The position numbers and the translations under genes are program-made. Of a stretch of 64,000 bases of DNA, positions 7,764 to 16,611 are shown piece after piece (positions within the stretch are counted from its first letter, which is position 1; each line of letters starts with the position of its first letter). The DNA comes from Betaproteobacteria bacterium Ga0077532 (lineage in GTDB: Bacteria > Pseudomonadota > Gammaproteobacteria > Burkholderiales > Ga0077523). The stretch spans positions 124,001 through 188,000 of the forward strand of contig LNEE01000019.1 of assembly GCA_001464895.1 (NCBI GenBank), read 5' to 3'. Under the pieces are notes generated by a model. That model searched no databases. It saw only the letters and a program-made list of their open reading frames with translations, and was not told where the DNA came from.

Positions 7764-8927
7764 TCAGGCGGTCGTCACGGGCGGCTGCTGACCCGCCGCG
7801 AGCGCGCGGGAGTTGCGGTCGTCGCGGAACACGATCGGTTTGGTGTTGGCGGGCAACTGCGGCCGCTGGGCCTTTTCAACCTGTTCCGTAATGAGATGGT
7901 GGTGAGGCGAGAGATCGCACACCGGATCCGCGTTCGTGGCGTCGCCTGTGAGCATGAACGCCTGGCAACGGCAGCCGCCGAAGTCCTTCTCCTTCTCGGG
8001 GCAACTGCGGCAAGGCTCCTGCATCCAGGTGTCGCCGCGATACGTTCCGAAGGCGGGAGAGTCGTTCCAGATCCACTTCAGATCGTGGTCGCGCACGTTC
8101 GGGAAGTCGATGCCAGGCAGCATCCGGGCTTCGTGACACGGTAGTGCAACGCCATCGGCGGCGACGTTCAGGAAGATGGATCCCCAGCCATTCATGCAGG
8201 CCTTCGGCCGCGTCTCGTAATAGTCCGGATTCACGAAGTAGATCTTCATCTTGTCGCCGACGCGTTCGCGGAACGCATTGGTCACGGCTTCCGCCCGCTG
8301 CAGCTGCTCGCGCGTGGGCATCAGCTGCTCGCGGTTCTTCATCGCCCACGCGTAGAACTGCGTGTTCGCGAGTTCGACGTACTCGGCGCCGAGCGTCTCC
8401 GCCATCTCCAGGATCTCCTTCGTGTGATCCAGGTTGTGGCGATGCATCACGCAGTTGAACACCATCGGGTAGTCGTACTTCTGGATGAGTTCGGCGGCAC
8501 GCTTCTTCAGCTCGAACGTCTTCGTGCTCGACAGCCAGTCGTTCATCTCCCGCGTGGAGTCCTGGAACGACAGCTGGATGTGGTTCAGCCCACCTTCCTT
8601 GAACGCGGCGATGCGCTTCTCGGTGAGGCCGATGCCCGACGTGATCAGGTTCGTGTAGTACCCGAGCCTGCCGGCCTCCGCGATGATGATCTCGAGGTCA
8701 TCGCGCATGAGCGGTTCGCCGCCCGACAGTCCCAGTTGGACCAGCCCCAGTTCGCGTCCCTGCTGCAGCACCCGGATCCAGTCGTCGGTCGAGAGCTCCG
8801 GGCCGAACTTCGCGTAGTCGATCGGGTTGTAGCAAAACACACAGTGCAGTGGGCACTTGTATGTGAGTTCGGCATTGAGCCAGTGCGGCTTAGGCACCGG
8901 CGCTCGTACGGATCCAGCCGTTTCCAT
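7764..8927 (-). CDS. pqqE: PQQ biosynthesis radical SAM enzyme PqqE
   Basis: PqqE forms the carbon-carbon bond between the glutamate and tyrosine side chains of PqqA, while PqqA is held by PqqD. The 387-residue protein has the radical SAM cluster C25-x3-C29-x2-C32 in KCPLHCVFCYNP, then LSGGEPLMRDDLE, and C-terminal SPASM cysteines (KACMNGW, ALPCHEAR, CRSCPEKEKDFGGCRCQAF). ATG at 8927 is chosen because GGAGG lies just upstream, and it overlaps pqqD by 38 bases. The frame is open further upstream, but only as a shadow of pqqD. It is the last gene of pqqABCDE and is convergent with slyD. Confidence 0.97.
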   Translation of the reverse strand: METAGSVRAPVPKPHWLNAELTYKCPLHCVFCYNPIDYAKFGPELSTDDWIRVLQQGRELGLVQLGLSGGEPLMRDDLEIIIAEAGRLGYYTNLITSGIGLTEKRIAAFKEGGLNHIQLSFQDSTREMNDWLSSTKTFELKKRAAELIQKYDYPMVFNCVMHRHNLDHTKEILEMAETLGAEYVELANTQFYAWAMKNREQLMPTREQLQRAEAVTNAFRERVGDKMKIYFVNPDYYETRPKACMNGWGSIFLNVAADGVALPCHEARMLPGIDFPNVRDHDLKWIWNDSPAFGTYRGDTWMQEPCRSCPEKEKDFGGCRCQAFMLTGDATNADPVCDLSPHHHLITEQVEKAQRPQLPANTKPIVFRDDRNSRALAAGQQPPVTTA

Positions 8928-9192
8928 GAGCCACCTCCAGAAAGTCCACCACGTCCGCCCGCAGGCTGCCCGCCTCGGGATACGCTTGTTCGAGTTCGGC
9001 AACGATCGCGTTCAGGCTGCGCGCGCCGTCGATCCGCTTGAAGATCTCGCCCCCACTGCCGGGCAGTTGCACCATGCCCTCGGGAAACAGGAGTACGTGA
9101 CACTCCTGCGCCGGCTCCCACTGGAACCGGTAGTACTTTGCAATGGCGATGGGCGTGTCGTGATCGAATGGAATGCGCTTCGGGGTAGCCAT
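8890..9192 (-). CDS. pqqD: PqqA-binding chaperone PqqD
   Basis: PqqD is a small RiPP-recognition protein that binds the PqqA peptide and presents it to PqqE. The 100-residue product has the expected winged-helix sequence with YRFQWEPAQECHVLLFPEGMVQLP and then GEIFKRIDG, the strand-turn region that binds the precursor. ATG at 9192 begins MATPKRIPFDHD, two bases after the pqqC stop. The gene's end overlaps the start of pqqE by 38 bases, an unusually long overlap. Confidence 0.94.
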   Translation of the reverse strand: MATPKRIPFDHDTPIAIAKYYRFQWEPAQECHVLLFPEGMVQLPGSGGEIFKRIDGARSLNAIVAELEQAYPEAGSLRADVVDFLEVAHGNGWIRTSAGA

Positions 9193-9194
9193 CG

Positions 9195-9914
9195 TCAGCC
9201 GACCTTCGTTTCGCCGATGCCGTAGTTCACCATCATCGCGTCGCACATGGTCCACAGCACGTCGAGCTTGAACTGCAGGATCTCCAGAGCGCGCTGCTGC
9301 TGCTCCGGCGTGCGGAAATGTTCGAGTGTCACGCGCAGGCCGTGATCCACGTCGCGGCGGGCCTCCGACAGGCGCTTGCGGAAGTAGGCGTAACCCGCCT
9401 GATCGATCCACGGATAGTGCTGCGGCCAGTTCGCCAGGCGTTCCTTGTGGATCTCCGGCGCGAACAGCTCGGTGAGCGACGAGCAGACCGCCTCCTGCCA
9501 GGGACGGGTGCGTGCGAAGTTGATGTAGGCGTCGACCGCGAACCGTACGCCGGGGAGCACGTGCTTGAGCGACGTCACCTCGGTGCGATCCAGCCCGACG
9601 GCGTCGGCCAGCGTGAGCCACGCCTCGATACCGCCCTCGTCGCCCTGGGTGCCGTCGTGATCGATGATCCGTTGGATCCAGAGACGCCGATGATCCCGGT
9701 CGGGCATGTTCGACATCACTGCGGCGTCCTTCACGGGAATCGCCAACTGGTAGTAGAAGCGATTGCAGACCCAGCCGCGGATCTGCGCCTGCGTCAGCTT
9801 TCCGCTGTTCATTGCGACGTGGTACGGGTGGTAGATGTGGTATCGGTCGCCCTTCGCACGAAGCTGTTGCTCGAACTCTTCGCGATTCCACGGGAGATTC
9901 TCGGCGATGCCCAT
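9195..9914 (-). CDS. pqqC: Pyrroloquinoline-quinone synthase PqqC
   Basis: PqqC is the cofactor-less oxidase that performs the final ring closure and eight-electron oxidation giving PQQ. The 239-residue all-helical protein has the family signatures [42 protein letters not shown] and [10 protein letters not shown], which contain the histidines, arginine and tyrosine of the active site. ATG at 9914 gives the normal N-terminus ([17 protein letters not shown]). It lies 17 bases behind pqqB and is followed at once by pqqD. Confidence 0.97.
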   Translation of the reverse strand: MGIAENLPWNREEFEQQLRAKGDRYHIYHPYHVAMNSGKLTQAQIRGWVCNRFYYQLAIPVKDAAVMSNMPDRDHRRLWIQRIIDHDGTQGDEGGIEAWLTLADAVGLDRTEVTSLKHVLPGVRFAVDAYINFARTRPWQEAVCSSLTELFAPEIHKERLANWPQHYPWIDQAGYAYFRKRLSEARRDVDHGLRVTLEHFRTPEQQQRALEILQFKLDVLWTMCDAMMVNYGIGETKVG

Positions 9915-9931
9915 GTGGTGTGCCTCCGTGC

Positions 9932-10846
9932 CTACAGTTCGATGTCCATCCCGTCGAACGCGACCTCGATGCCGACTCGGGCCAGTTCGGCGCGCTCGGG
10001 CGAGTCCTCGTTCAGGATCGGGTTGGTGTTGTTGATGTGGATGAGTACCTTGCGCGATGCGCGCAGCGGCTTAAGCACTTCGATCATTCCGCCGGGACCC
10101 GACTGCGGCAGATGGCCGATGTCCCGGGCGCGTTTGCTGGAGATCCCCAACGTCACCATCTCCTCGTTCGTCCAGAACGTGCCGTCGACCATTACGCAAT
10201 CGGCTTCCTCGAGATACGCCACCACGTGCGGTTCGATTTCGCCCAGACCCGGTGAGTAGAACAGCACCTTGCCCGTCCGCGTGTCACGGATGCGCATGCC
10301 GATGTTGTCGCCGATGTGCGGGTTGTGGCGGTGCGGGGAGTAGGGCGGCGCCTTGCTCTTCAGCGGGACGGACGTGAATTCGAGATGCTCGCCACCGACC
10401 ACGGAGAACCGGTTGTCGGGCTCGATGGGCAGCCGGTGCCAGTTCACGCCGCAGTAGTGGCCCAGGATGTTGAAAAGCGGGTTTCCCGTCGTCATGTCTT
10501 CGCGGACCATGTCCGTGCAGAACAACTCGAGCGGTTTGCCCTCCCTAAGCATCAGAAGCCCGGTCGTGTGGTCGATCTGGCCGTCCATGAGGACCACCGA
10601 CCGGATCCCCGTGTCGCGAAGCGCACGCGCAGGCTGAAGGGCCGGAAATCCGCGGATCTGCGCGAGGATGTCCGGGGATGCGTTGAACAGTACCCAGTCG
10701 ACGCCGTTACCGCTCACCGCGATCGAGGACTGCGTGCGAGCACGCGCATTCATCGTGCCTTTGCGCAACCCATCGCAGTTCGGGCAGTTGCAATTCCATT
10801 GCGGGAAACCTCCGCCGGCGGCGGCTCCGAGTACGCGAATCTTCAT
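9932..10846 (-). CDS. pqqB: PQQ biosynthesis protein PqqB
   Basis: PqqB is a metallo-beta-lactamase-fold protein; in work on related enzymes it hydroxylates the tyrosine part of the processed precursor. The 304-residue sequence starts with [19 protein letters not shown] and has the small cysteine motif [17 protein letters not shown] and [11 protein letters not shown] typical of the family. The transcript reaches it through a 211-base spacer after pqqA that contains two strong stem-loops, so its expression is probably set lower than that of pqqA. Confidence 0.96.
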   Translation of the reverse strand: MKIRVLGAAAGGGFPQWNCNCPNCDGLRKGTMNARARTQSSIAVSGNGVDWVLFNASPDILAQIRGFPALQPARALRDTGIRSVVLMDGQIDHTTGLLMLREGKPLELFCTDMVREDMTTGNPLFNILGHYCGVNWHRLPIEPDNRFSVVGGEHLEFTSVPLKSKAPPYSPHRHNPHIGDNIGMRIRDTRTGKVLFYSPGLGEIEPHVVAYLEEADCVMVDGTFWTNEEMVTLGISSKRARDIGHLPQSGPGGMIEVLKPLRASRKVLIHINNTNPILNEDSPERAELARVGIEVAFDGMDIEL

Positions 10847-10965
10847 CGTGATGGATGGGTCCGTAGGATGGTGCGGGTCAGAACGATAGCGGAAGGACGG
10901 GAGGAGGGAAGGGCCGAGGCGAAGGTCGCCTGCCGGGCCGTAGGGATTACATCCGGGACCTCTCC

Positions 10966-10994
10966 ATGACGCCGCTCGGCACGGGCGGCGTCAT
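10966..10994 (-). promoter_or_regulatory. Stem-loop 2 between pqqA1 and pqqB
   Basis: A perfect 10-bp stem (ATGACGCCGC and complement) with a 9-base loop. It lies 120 bases before pqqB on the pqq transcript and has no T-run. It is likely an RNA-stability or attenuation element. Confidence 0.55.
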
Positions 10995-11011
10995 GGGCAG
11001 GTTCCCGATAC

Positions 11012-11040
11012 GCAAAGGCCCCGACGCGCGGGGCCTTTGC
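11012..11040 (-). terminator. Stem-loop 1, weak terminator/attenuator after pqqA1
   Basis: A perfect 12-bp stem (GCAAAGGCCCCG and complement) with a 5-base loop, 17 bases after the pqqA1 stop. The GC core is followed by TTT within the stem, the form of a weak bidirectional terminator. Partial read-through would give more pqqA than pqqBCDE message. Confidence 0.65.
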
Positions 11041-11057
11041 ATCTCGTCAATCCGCTT

Positions 11058-11129
11058 TCAGCGGTTCGCGATGTACATCGTCACTTCGAAACCGAAACGC
11101 ATTTCCGTGTACGCGGGCTTGCTCCACAT
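11058..11129 (-). CDS. pqqA: PQQ precursor peptide PqqA (copy 1)
   Basis: PqqA is the ribosomal peptide whose glutamate and tyrosine become PQQ. The 23-residue product reads [18 protein letters not shown] then YIANR. The conserved E15-V-T-M-Y19 holds the two residues that PqqE cross-links. The start at 11129 has GGAGG upstream. It heads the minus-strand pqqABCDE cluster, is separated from pqqB by two stem-loops, and differs from the second copy at 16752 by one residue (Ser3 instead of Thr). Confidence 0.97.
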   Translation of the reverse strand: MWSKPAYTEMRFGFEVTMYIANR

Positions 11130-11372
11130 GGCAACCTCCAGATGATAGAGTTCTTCGAATTCGCACAGGAGTATTCCCCGGTGGGGACAACCTCTGATCC
11201 TCTAGTGCGGGTCAATTCGGATGCATCGCTTATCGCTGTATGCCGCAATTCTTGGAGGACGGGTCTTACCCAGCCCTCCCTTCGAATCCCGACAGCGCGC
11301 CATCGCTGCATCACTGGTCGTTAGTGTCTTGGATGCGCTCTCCCGTTCACACGAAAAAATCATCAAACTGCG

Positions 11373-11389
11373 CTCATGATTTTCATGAG
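11373..11389 (-). promoter_or_regulatory. 17-bp palindromic operator upstream of pqqA1 and at the tonB start
   Basis: CTCATGA, three bases, TCATGAG. Read toward pqqA1 it is CTCATGAAAATCATGAG, identical in all 17 bases to the element upstream of pqqA2, and the flanking CGC...TTT is also similar. It lies 243 bases before pqqA1 and 11 bases before the tonB start. The likely binder is the LuxR-type regulator at 15949; this is inference. Confidence 0.75.
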
Positions 11390-11400
11390 ATCGGAACGCC

Positions 11401-13209
11401 GTGAGTGACCTCACGCGTGGCGCCCCCACGGCGGCGTCCGATCGCGCCGCTGGCGTGGCGTCTTCGTCGGGTGTTTCGCGATGGTCGGATGAGCATCCGT
11501 TCCTGCTCGCCCTCGCCATATCCCTCGTGGCGCACGTGCTCTTCTTCGTTTTCGGACCGACGGTGAAGGTACCCGTGCCAGCGCCTCGACCCGTGCTCGA
11601 GGTGAAGCTGATCGAAGCGCAGCGCAAGCCACCACCGCCGCCTCCTCCGGTCGTGGAGCCCGATCCACCGAAACCGGTCCCGGTGAAGAGCGCCCGTCCG
11701 ACGGGTGCGAAGCCCGTCGCCGCGAAGAGTCGCGTGGCCGTCGTGCCGCGCCTCGCCGCGGAGGTCGCGCCACCGTCCCAGCCGCTCCCTGCCGTGCAGA
11801 GGGACCAGCGAGAGCAGCCCCAGACACGGGTGCAGGCCGATGTGCCTGTCGCCGCCCGTGCGGACGCTCCGGTGATGCCACGGATCGAGGCGCGTGCAGA
11901 CATCGCGCCGCGACCGATTGCAGAGCTCCCGTCGCCGCGCGTCGACTCGAGACCCCGCGTCGAAGCGGCACCGCGCCCCGACGTCGCTCCCGTCGCGCGC
12001 GCCGAGACCCGTGTCGAGGTGCCGAAGCTCGAGGCGAGGACGTCCGGCGCCACCGATGTTCAACCGATCACGCGTCGCGACGTGCCGGCTGAGCCGAGGC
12101 GCGACGTGACCGTGCCGCGCCCCGACCTTGCGCCCGCGGTGCGCGCGGAGACCCGCGCAGAGGTCCCGAAACTGGAGGCCAGGACGCCCGGCTCTTCCGA
12201 TGTGCAGCCGATCACGCGCCGCGACGTGCCGGCCGAGCCGCGGCGGGAAGTGATTGCCGCCGTCCCGCGCCCCGACCTCGGTGTTCGTCCGCAGGTCGCA
12301 CCGCCTCCCGCGGCCACCGTCCGAGGCGACGTTGCGGGTGACACGATTCCCCAGCCCGCCTCGGTCCGTCCCGCCACACCGACGCCGCGTCCGGAGCCGG
12401 CCACCGAACCCCGCCGGGACGTTGCCATGCAAAGTCCGCCGCCTCCGATTCAGGGTGGTCCGGTCGGTTCCGAGGTCAAGGTGGAGTCCGCTGCCCTACC
12501 GTCCACGGCCCCCGTTCGAGCCGCGACTGCGCGCCCCGAGCCGAGGGCCGACCCTCGCCCGGATCCGGCGGCGGCCTCGCGACCGCGCCTGCCGGACGGC
12601 CCCGAGGCGGCGAGTTCCCCGGTCATTCGCGATGACGCAAGTGCCCCGCGGCCGTCGCTCGCCGCAGCGCCTGCGGTGGCTGAGATCCGTCGGGAGCCGC
12701 CACCCGCACCGAGGCCGCCCACGGACCGTCCGACGGTCGCCCCGGCGCCGCTGTCGACGGCACCCTCGCTTGCACGTACTACGCCGGCGCCGAGTGTCTC
12801 GGGCCCGGCCATCGACCCGAAGCGGGATGCGGCGCCGCGCATCGGCGGGCCGCAGGGTGCCGTCGTTGCAGGAGCGCGGCCGACGCTGGGTGGCGTGCCC
12901 CGTGGCGACGGCTACGATCGCGCGGCTGCGGTGAAGTACGCCCAGAGCGTGGCCACAGAGATCCAGAAACGCATCCGCTATCCGCGCATGGCCGAGCGCG
13001 CCGGTCTGCAGGGGACGGTGGAACTCGTGCTCACGTACGATGCGCGCGGCAAGTTCGTCGAAGCCCGGGTGCGGAAATCCAGCGGGCACAAGTCCCTCGA
13101 CGATGCAGCGCTCGAGGCTGCCGTCGCTGCCATGAGCCGGATGGGGCGCGCGCCGGAGCGCACGCCCGAGCTGTCCATCCCCTACAACTTCAAGATCGAA
13201 GACCGCTGA
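11401..13209 (+). CDS. tonB: Energy transducer TonB with very long Pro/Arg-rich spacer
   Basis: TonB carries proton-motive energy from ExbB/ExbD to outer-membrane receptors. The 602-residue protein has a cytoplasmic lead, one transmembrane helix at residues 34-52 with the functional S41-x3-H45 motif, a polyproline start (KPPPPPPPVVEPDPP) and a roughly 440-residue spacer rich in Pro, Arg and Ala. The C-terminal TonB domain (RIRYPRMAERAGLQGTVELVL) covers about the last 90 residues. The spacer holds two copies of a 48-residue repeat. It is two to three times the usual length. The start is GTG at 11401, just behind the palindrome; GTG at 11455 is possible. It begins the plus-strand side of the PQQ island, so it probably serves the PqqU-like receptor. 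Confidence 0.88.
   Translation: MSDLTRGAPTAASDRAAGVASSSGVSRWSDEHPFLLALAISLVAHVLFFVFGPTVKVPVPAPRPVLEVKLIEAQRKPPPPPPPVVEPDPPKPVPVKSARPTGAKPVAAKSRVAVVPRLAAEVAPPSQPLPAVQRDQREQPQTRVQADVPVAARADAPVMPRIEARADIAPRPIAELPSPRVDSRPRVEAAPRPDVAPVARAETRVEVPKLEARTSGATDVQPITRRDVPAEPRRDVTVPRPDLAPAVRAETRAEVPKLEARTPGSSDVQPITRRDVPAEPRREVIAAVPRPDLGVRPQVAPPPAATVRGDVAGDTIPQPASVRPATPTPRPEPATEPRRDVAMQSPPPPIQGGPVGSEVKVESAALPSTAPVRAATARPEPRADPRPDPAAASRPRLPDGPEAASSPVIRDDASAPRPSLAAAPAVAEIRREPPPAPRPPTDRPTVAPAPLSTAPSLARTTPAPSVSGPAIDPKRDAAPRIGGPQGAVVAGARPTLGGVPRGDGYDRAAAVKYAQSVATEIQKRIRYPRMAERAGLQGTVELVLTYDARGKFVEARVRKSSGHKSLDDAALEAAVAAMSRMGRAPERTPELSIPYNFKIEDR
12001..12279 (+). repeat. Tandem 48-codon repeat inside tonB
   Basis: Two head-to-tail copies, beginning at 12001 and 12145, encode AETRVEVPKLEARTSG and AETRAEVPKLEARTPG, each followed by DVQPITRRDVPAEPRR. 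The second copy has two extra codons. It indicates recent duplication within the periplasmic spacer. Confidence 0.85.
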
Positions 13210-13211
13210 CC

Positions 13212-14171
13212 ATGCCCGACACGCAGGCCTCCCCGCTGTACCCGCCGCTCGCAGCGAACTTCGAAGGGCATCTCGATCGTCCGGGTGGTCATCGTGTGTA
13301 CTTCGAGGAGAGCGGCCGACGCGATGGCGCTCCGGTGCTCTTCCTGCACGGTGGCCCGGGCAGCAGCACCAAGCCGGACCATCGGCGCTATTTCGACCCC
13401 GCCCACTATCGCATCGTGCTGTTCGATCAGCGTGGTTGCGGACGCAGCCTGCCGCTCGGTGGCCTGGCTGAGAACTCCACTGCGCAACTCATCGGTGACA
13501 TCGAGGCCCTGCGCGAGCAGCTGGGCGTCGAGCGCTGGATGCTCTTCGGTGGTTCCTGGGGCAGCACGCTCGCGCTCGCGTACGCCGAGACGCATCCTGC
13601 GCGGGTGTCGAGACTCGTGCTGCGCGGCATCTTCCTCGCCTCGCACAGCGAACTCGAGTGGTACTTCGTCGGCCTGCGCCAGTTCATCCCGGAGGCGTGG
13701 GAGCGTCTCTACGAAGTCGCTCCGGACGCTTCATGGCCGGCGCTCGTCCGGATCTACGAGTCGGCGCTGAATCATCCGGACGCCGCCGTCGCCGCAGCCG
13801 CTGCCGCCCGGTGGAATGCCTACGAGACCGCCATCATGTCGATCGGCGAGACGCAGCCGATGGCACCGGCGACCACCGATGCGCCCGGTGCCATCGCCCG
13901 TGCCCGGGTCCAGGTGCACTATCTCGCGCACGACTGCTTTCTGCGTGACCGCGAACTGCTCGACAACCTTCACCGCATCGCCCATCTGCCTGCGACGCTC
14001 CTGCACGGGCGCATGGATTTCGTGTGCCCGCCCATCACTGCCTGGGAGCTTGCCAGTCGATGGCCAGCTGCTCGCCTCACGTACGTCGAGTCGGCGAAGC
14101 ACGCGTCCTCGCATCCGGCGCTGGAGCGCGCGTTGGTCGAGGCAGCCGATGCTGCGCGCGCAACCGGCTGA
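13212..14171 (+). CDS. pip: Proline iminopeptidase (alpha/beta hydrolase, S33)
   Basis: Family enzymes release N-terminal proline from peptides in the cytoplasm. The 319-residue protein has the oxyanion motif HGGPG at 46-50, DQRGCGRS, the nucleophile S115 in GGSWGST, an acidic residue in HGRMDFVCPP, and the histidine in SAKHASSHP near residue 299. The length and cap helices match S33 Pip enzymes. It starts two bases after tonB and precedes the sensor kinase, so it sits inside the putative PQQ operon. The island lacks a PqqF/PqqG-type protease; whether this peptidase helps process PqqA remnants is speculation. Confidence 0.88.
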   Translation: MPDTQASPLYPPLAANFEGHLDRPGGHRVYFEESGRRDGAPVLFLHGGPGSSTKPDHRRYFDPAHYRIVLFDQRGCGRSLPLGGLAENSTAQLIGDIEALREQLGVERWMLFGGSWGSTLALAYAETHPARVSRLVLRGIFLASHSELEWYFVGLRQFIPEAWERLYEVAPDASWPALVRIYESALNHPDAAVAAAAAARWNAYETAIMSIGETQPMAPATTDAPGAIARARVQVHYLAHDCFLRDRELLDNLHRIAHLPATLLHGRMDFVCPPITAWELASRWPAARLTYVESAKHASSHPALERALVEAADAARATG

Positions 14172-14189
14172 GCCTCCGGACGGCGCCCT

Positions 14190-15929
14190 GTGAGCCTGCG
14201 TTTCCGCATCAACCTGCTGCTCACCGTCTTCACGGTGCTGTTCACCTTGACCGTCGTGAAGATCGTCATCGACGACACGCGTCGCGCCATCCGCGAGGAG
14301 ATGGAAGGCGCCAACCGCGTCACGATGCAGCTCCTCACCACGGTCGTGCGTGACTCCGGCACCATCGCCCGCGAAGGGGATGCCGACGATCTGCTCCTCG
14401 AGTTCCTTCGCGAACTTGGTCGGGTGCGCGCACACGACATTCAATTCTTCGACAGCGACGACAAGCTGCTCTACGCCTCCCCGCCGTCGATCTACAAGAT
14501 CGGGCGCGAGGCGCCCGCCTGGTTCGTGGCGCTGGTGCGACCGCAACTCCCCGTGATCAACCTGCCGGTGCGCGGCAGCAATCTCACGGTCGCCGTGGAT
14601 CCCTCCCGGGCGGTCCTCGATGCCTGGGACGACCTGAAGAACCTCGTGGCTGCGGTGGCCACCTTCCTCGTCGCGACCAATGTCCTGGTGTTCTTCCTGA
14701 TCGGACGGTCCCTGCGGCCAGTCGGCGCGGTGCTGGACGGTCTGCAGCGCATGGAGCGCGGTGAACTGCACGTCCGCCTGCCGCGCTTTCCCGTGCCGGA
14801 GTTCCAGTCCATCAGCCACACCTTCAATGGCATGGCCGACGCGCTGGAGCAGAGTCAGGCCGAGAACCGTCGCCTCGCGCTCATCGCCCAGCAGTCGAGC
14901 GACGCGATCATGATCCACGACGTCGACGGGCGGGTCTCGTACTGGAACCCGGCGGCCGAGCGACTCTTCGGTTTCCCCGCAGCCGACATCGTCGGGCAGT
15001 CCGTGCGGCTCATCACGCCGCCGGAGCGCGAGCACGAGCTGGCGCTGCAGTCCGAGCGCCTGCAGGCGCGGGGTGTCATCGACCATCTCGAGACCCGCCG
15101 CCGCACCCGCGATGGTCGCGAGCTGGACATCGCTCTCGCTGCCGCACCGCTCGTGGATCCCGTCTCGGGCGAAGTCATCGGCGAGATCTCCACGATGCGC
15201 GACATCACCCAGCTGAAGCGCGCGCGCGAGGCCGAGGCCGAGCTTGCGCAGAACCGCCGCCTGACCCAGATCATCCAGGCCAGCCTGGAAGAGGAACGCC
15301 GGGTCATCGCGCGCGAACTGCACGACGAACTCGGCCAATGCGTGACCGCCGTGCGCACGATCGGTACCGTCATCGCCCAGCGCACCGAGGCCACCGACCC
15401 CGACATCCATCGAAGCGCGCGCACCATCGTCGAGGTGGCCGGGCACATCTACGACACCGTGCATGGCATCATCCGCCAGCTTCGTCCCAGTGCGCTCGAC
15501 CATCTCGGCCTGAGCGATGCACTGGAGGAGGCCGTGGGTCGATGGCGCGAACTGCACCCCGACATGATCTTCACGCTCGACGTCCAGGGCGACGTCTCGG
15601 CACTGGGAGAGACCGTCAACATCACCGTGTATCGCATCGTCCAGGAATGCCTCACCAACATCGTCAAACATGCCCGTGCGCGCCGCGCCGAAGTCCAGGT
15701 CCGCCGCGTCGATCGCCGGCTGCTGGTGGAGGTGCGGGACGATGGCCGCGGCCTCACCGAACCCGAGGCCCAGCGCGCGACGCGGTTCGGACTCCTCGGC
15801 ATGCGCGAGCGGGCAGAGGCACTGGGTGGCCAGTTCACGCTCGATGGTGCGCCGGGGCAAGGTCTGCGGGTCTGTGTCGAGCTACCCTTGAACCCAGCGG
15901 TCGCTCCACCGGGCGAGGCCACAGCGTGA
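14190..15929 (+). CDS. MoxY-like sensor histidine kinase (LapD/MoxY-type input, HAMP, PAS, HisKA_3)
   Basis: This is an inner-membrane sensor of the NarX/UhpB class. The 579-residue protein has TM1 at 8-26 and a periplasmic region at about 30-147 resembling the LapD/MoxY N-terminal domain. TM2 spans 148-171 and is followed by a HAMP linker. A PAS domain covers about 225-340 (IMIHDVDGRVSYWNPAAERLFG), then come the HisKA_3 H-box ARELHDELGQ with H378, QECLTNIVKHA and the DDGRGL ATP-binding box. MoxY controls methanol oxidation genes in Paracoccus, so an input linked to alcohols or PQQ is likely. GTG at 14190 is the start, 18 bases after pip; the response regulator follows 19 bases later. Confidence 0.88.
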   Translation: MSLRFRINLLLTVFTVLFTLTVVKIVIDDTRRAIREEMEGANRVTMQLLTTVVRDSGTIAREGDADDLLLEFLRELGRVRAHDIQFFDSDDKLLYASPPSIYKIGREAPAWFVALVRPQLPVINLPVRGSNLTVAVDPSRAVLDAWDDLKNLVAAVATFLVATNVLVFFLIGRSLRPVGAVLDGLQRMERGELHVRLPRFPVPEFQSISHTFNGMADALEQSQAENRRLALIAQQSSDAIMIHDVDGRVSYWNPAAERLFGFPAADIVGQSVRLITPPEREHELALQSERLQARGVIDHLETRRRTRDGRELDIALAAAPLVDPVSGEVIGEISTMRDITQLKRAREAEAELAQNRRLTQIIQASLEEERRVIARELHDELGQCVTAVRTIGTVIAQRTEATDPDIHRSARTIVEVAGHIYDTVHGIIRQLRPSALDHLGLSDALEEAVGRWRELHPDMIFTLDVQGDVSALGETVNITVYRIVQECLTNIVKHARARRAEVQVRRVDRRLLVEVRDDGRGLTEPEAQRATRFGLLGMRERAEALGGQFTLDGAPGQGLRVCVELPLNPAVAPPGEATA

Positions 15930-15948
15930 ACGGGTACAGGGAGCATCC

Positions 15949-16599
15949 ATGAGCGAGCCGATTTCAGTGATGCTGGTCGATGACCACGCCGTCGTCCGCA
16001 TGGGGTTCCGTCTCCTGCTGGAAGGCTCGCCGGACATCCGGGTCGTGGCCGAGGCCGAGAGCGGCGAGGATGCGGTACGTCGCGTGCAGGAAGTGAAGCC
16101 GCAGGTCGTGGTGATGGATCTCTCGATGCCGGGGATAGGCGGGTTGGAGGCGCTCTCCCGCATCCTCGCCCGCGATCCGGCCGCGAAGATCCTGGTGCTG
16201 ACGGCCCACGAGGACGCCATGCACGCCAAGCGCGTGCTGAAGGCCGGAGCGCTCGGCTATCTGTCCAAGCGCAGCGCGCCCGAGGCGCTGATCCAGGCGA
16301 TCCGGCAGGTCATGCAGGGGCGAACCTTCCTGGAGCCCGCCATCGCGCAGGAACTCGCCGTGCAGCAGGTGACGGGCGAGCGCACCCCCGTCGACATGCT
16401 GTCCGAGAAGGAATTCAAGGTGTTCCTGGCGCTCGCCAAGGGGCAGAGCGTCGCCGACATCGCGGAGGTGATGAGCCTGAGCCCCCGGACGATCGGAACG
16501 CACCTCTACAACATCAAGCAGAAGCTGGGTGCCTCCAACTCTGCCGAACTGGCGATCATCGCCATGCGACACGGCCTCATGGATCCCCAGTGGCGGTGA
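15949..16599 (+). CDS. LuxR/NarL-family response regulator (MoxX-like), candidate PQQ regulator
   Basis: The 216-residue cytoplasmic DNA-binding regulator has a receiver domain with acidic pocket D11-D12, phospho-acceptor D57 (VVVMDLSMPG), the switch region VLTAHED and a lysine in YLSKRS. The C-terminal LuxR helix-turn-helix (LSEKEFKVFLALAKGQ, then LSPRTIGTHLYNIKQKLG) covers about 150-210. It pairs with the kinase directly upstream. A 17-bp palindrome begins 12 bases after its stop, and the same sequence lies before pqqA1, so autoregulated control of both pqqA genes is the natural reading. Confidence 0.9.
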   Translation: MSEPISVMLVDDHAVVRMGFRLLLEGSPDIRVVAEAESGEDAVRRVQEVKPQVVVMDLSMPGIGGLEALSRILARDPAAKILVLTAHEDAMHAKRVLKAGALGYLSKRSAPEALIQAIRQVMQGRTFLEPAIAQELAVQQVTGERTPVDMLSEKEFKVFLALAKGQSVADIAEVMSLSPRTIGTHLYNIKQKLGASNSAELAIIAMRHGLMDPQWR

Positions 16600-16611
16600 T
16601 GAGGGATGAGT

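Noticed and set aside
13731-15860. Very long minus-strand open frame opposite pip and the sensor kinase
   Set aside because: It mirrors codon bias of the plus-strand genes, has no family features and no ribosome-binding site. High GC content makes such antisense frames common here.
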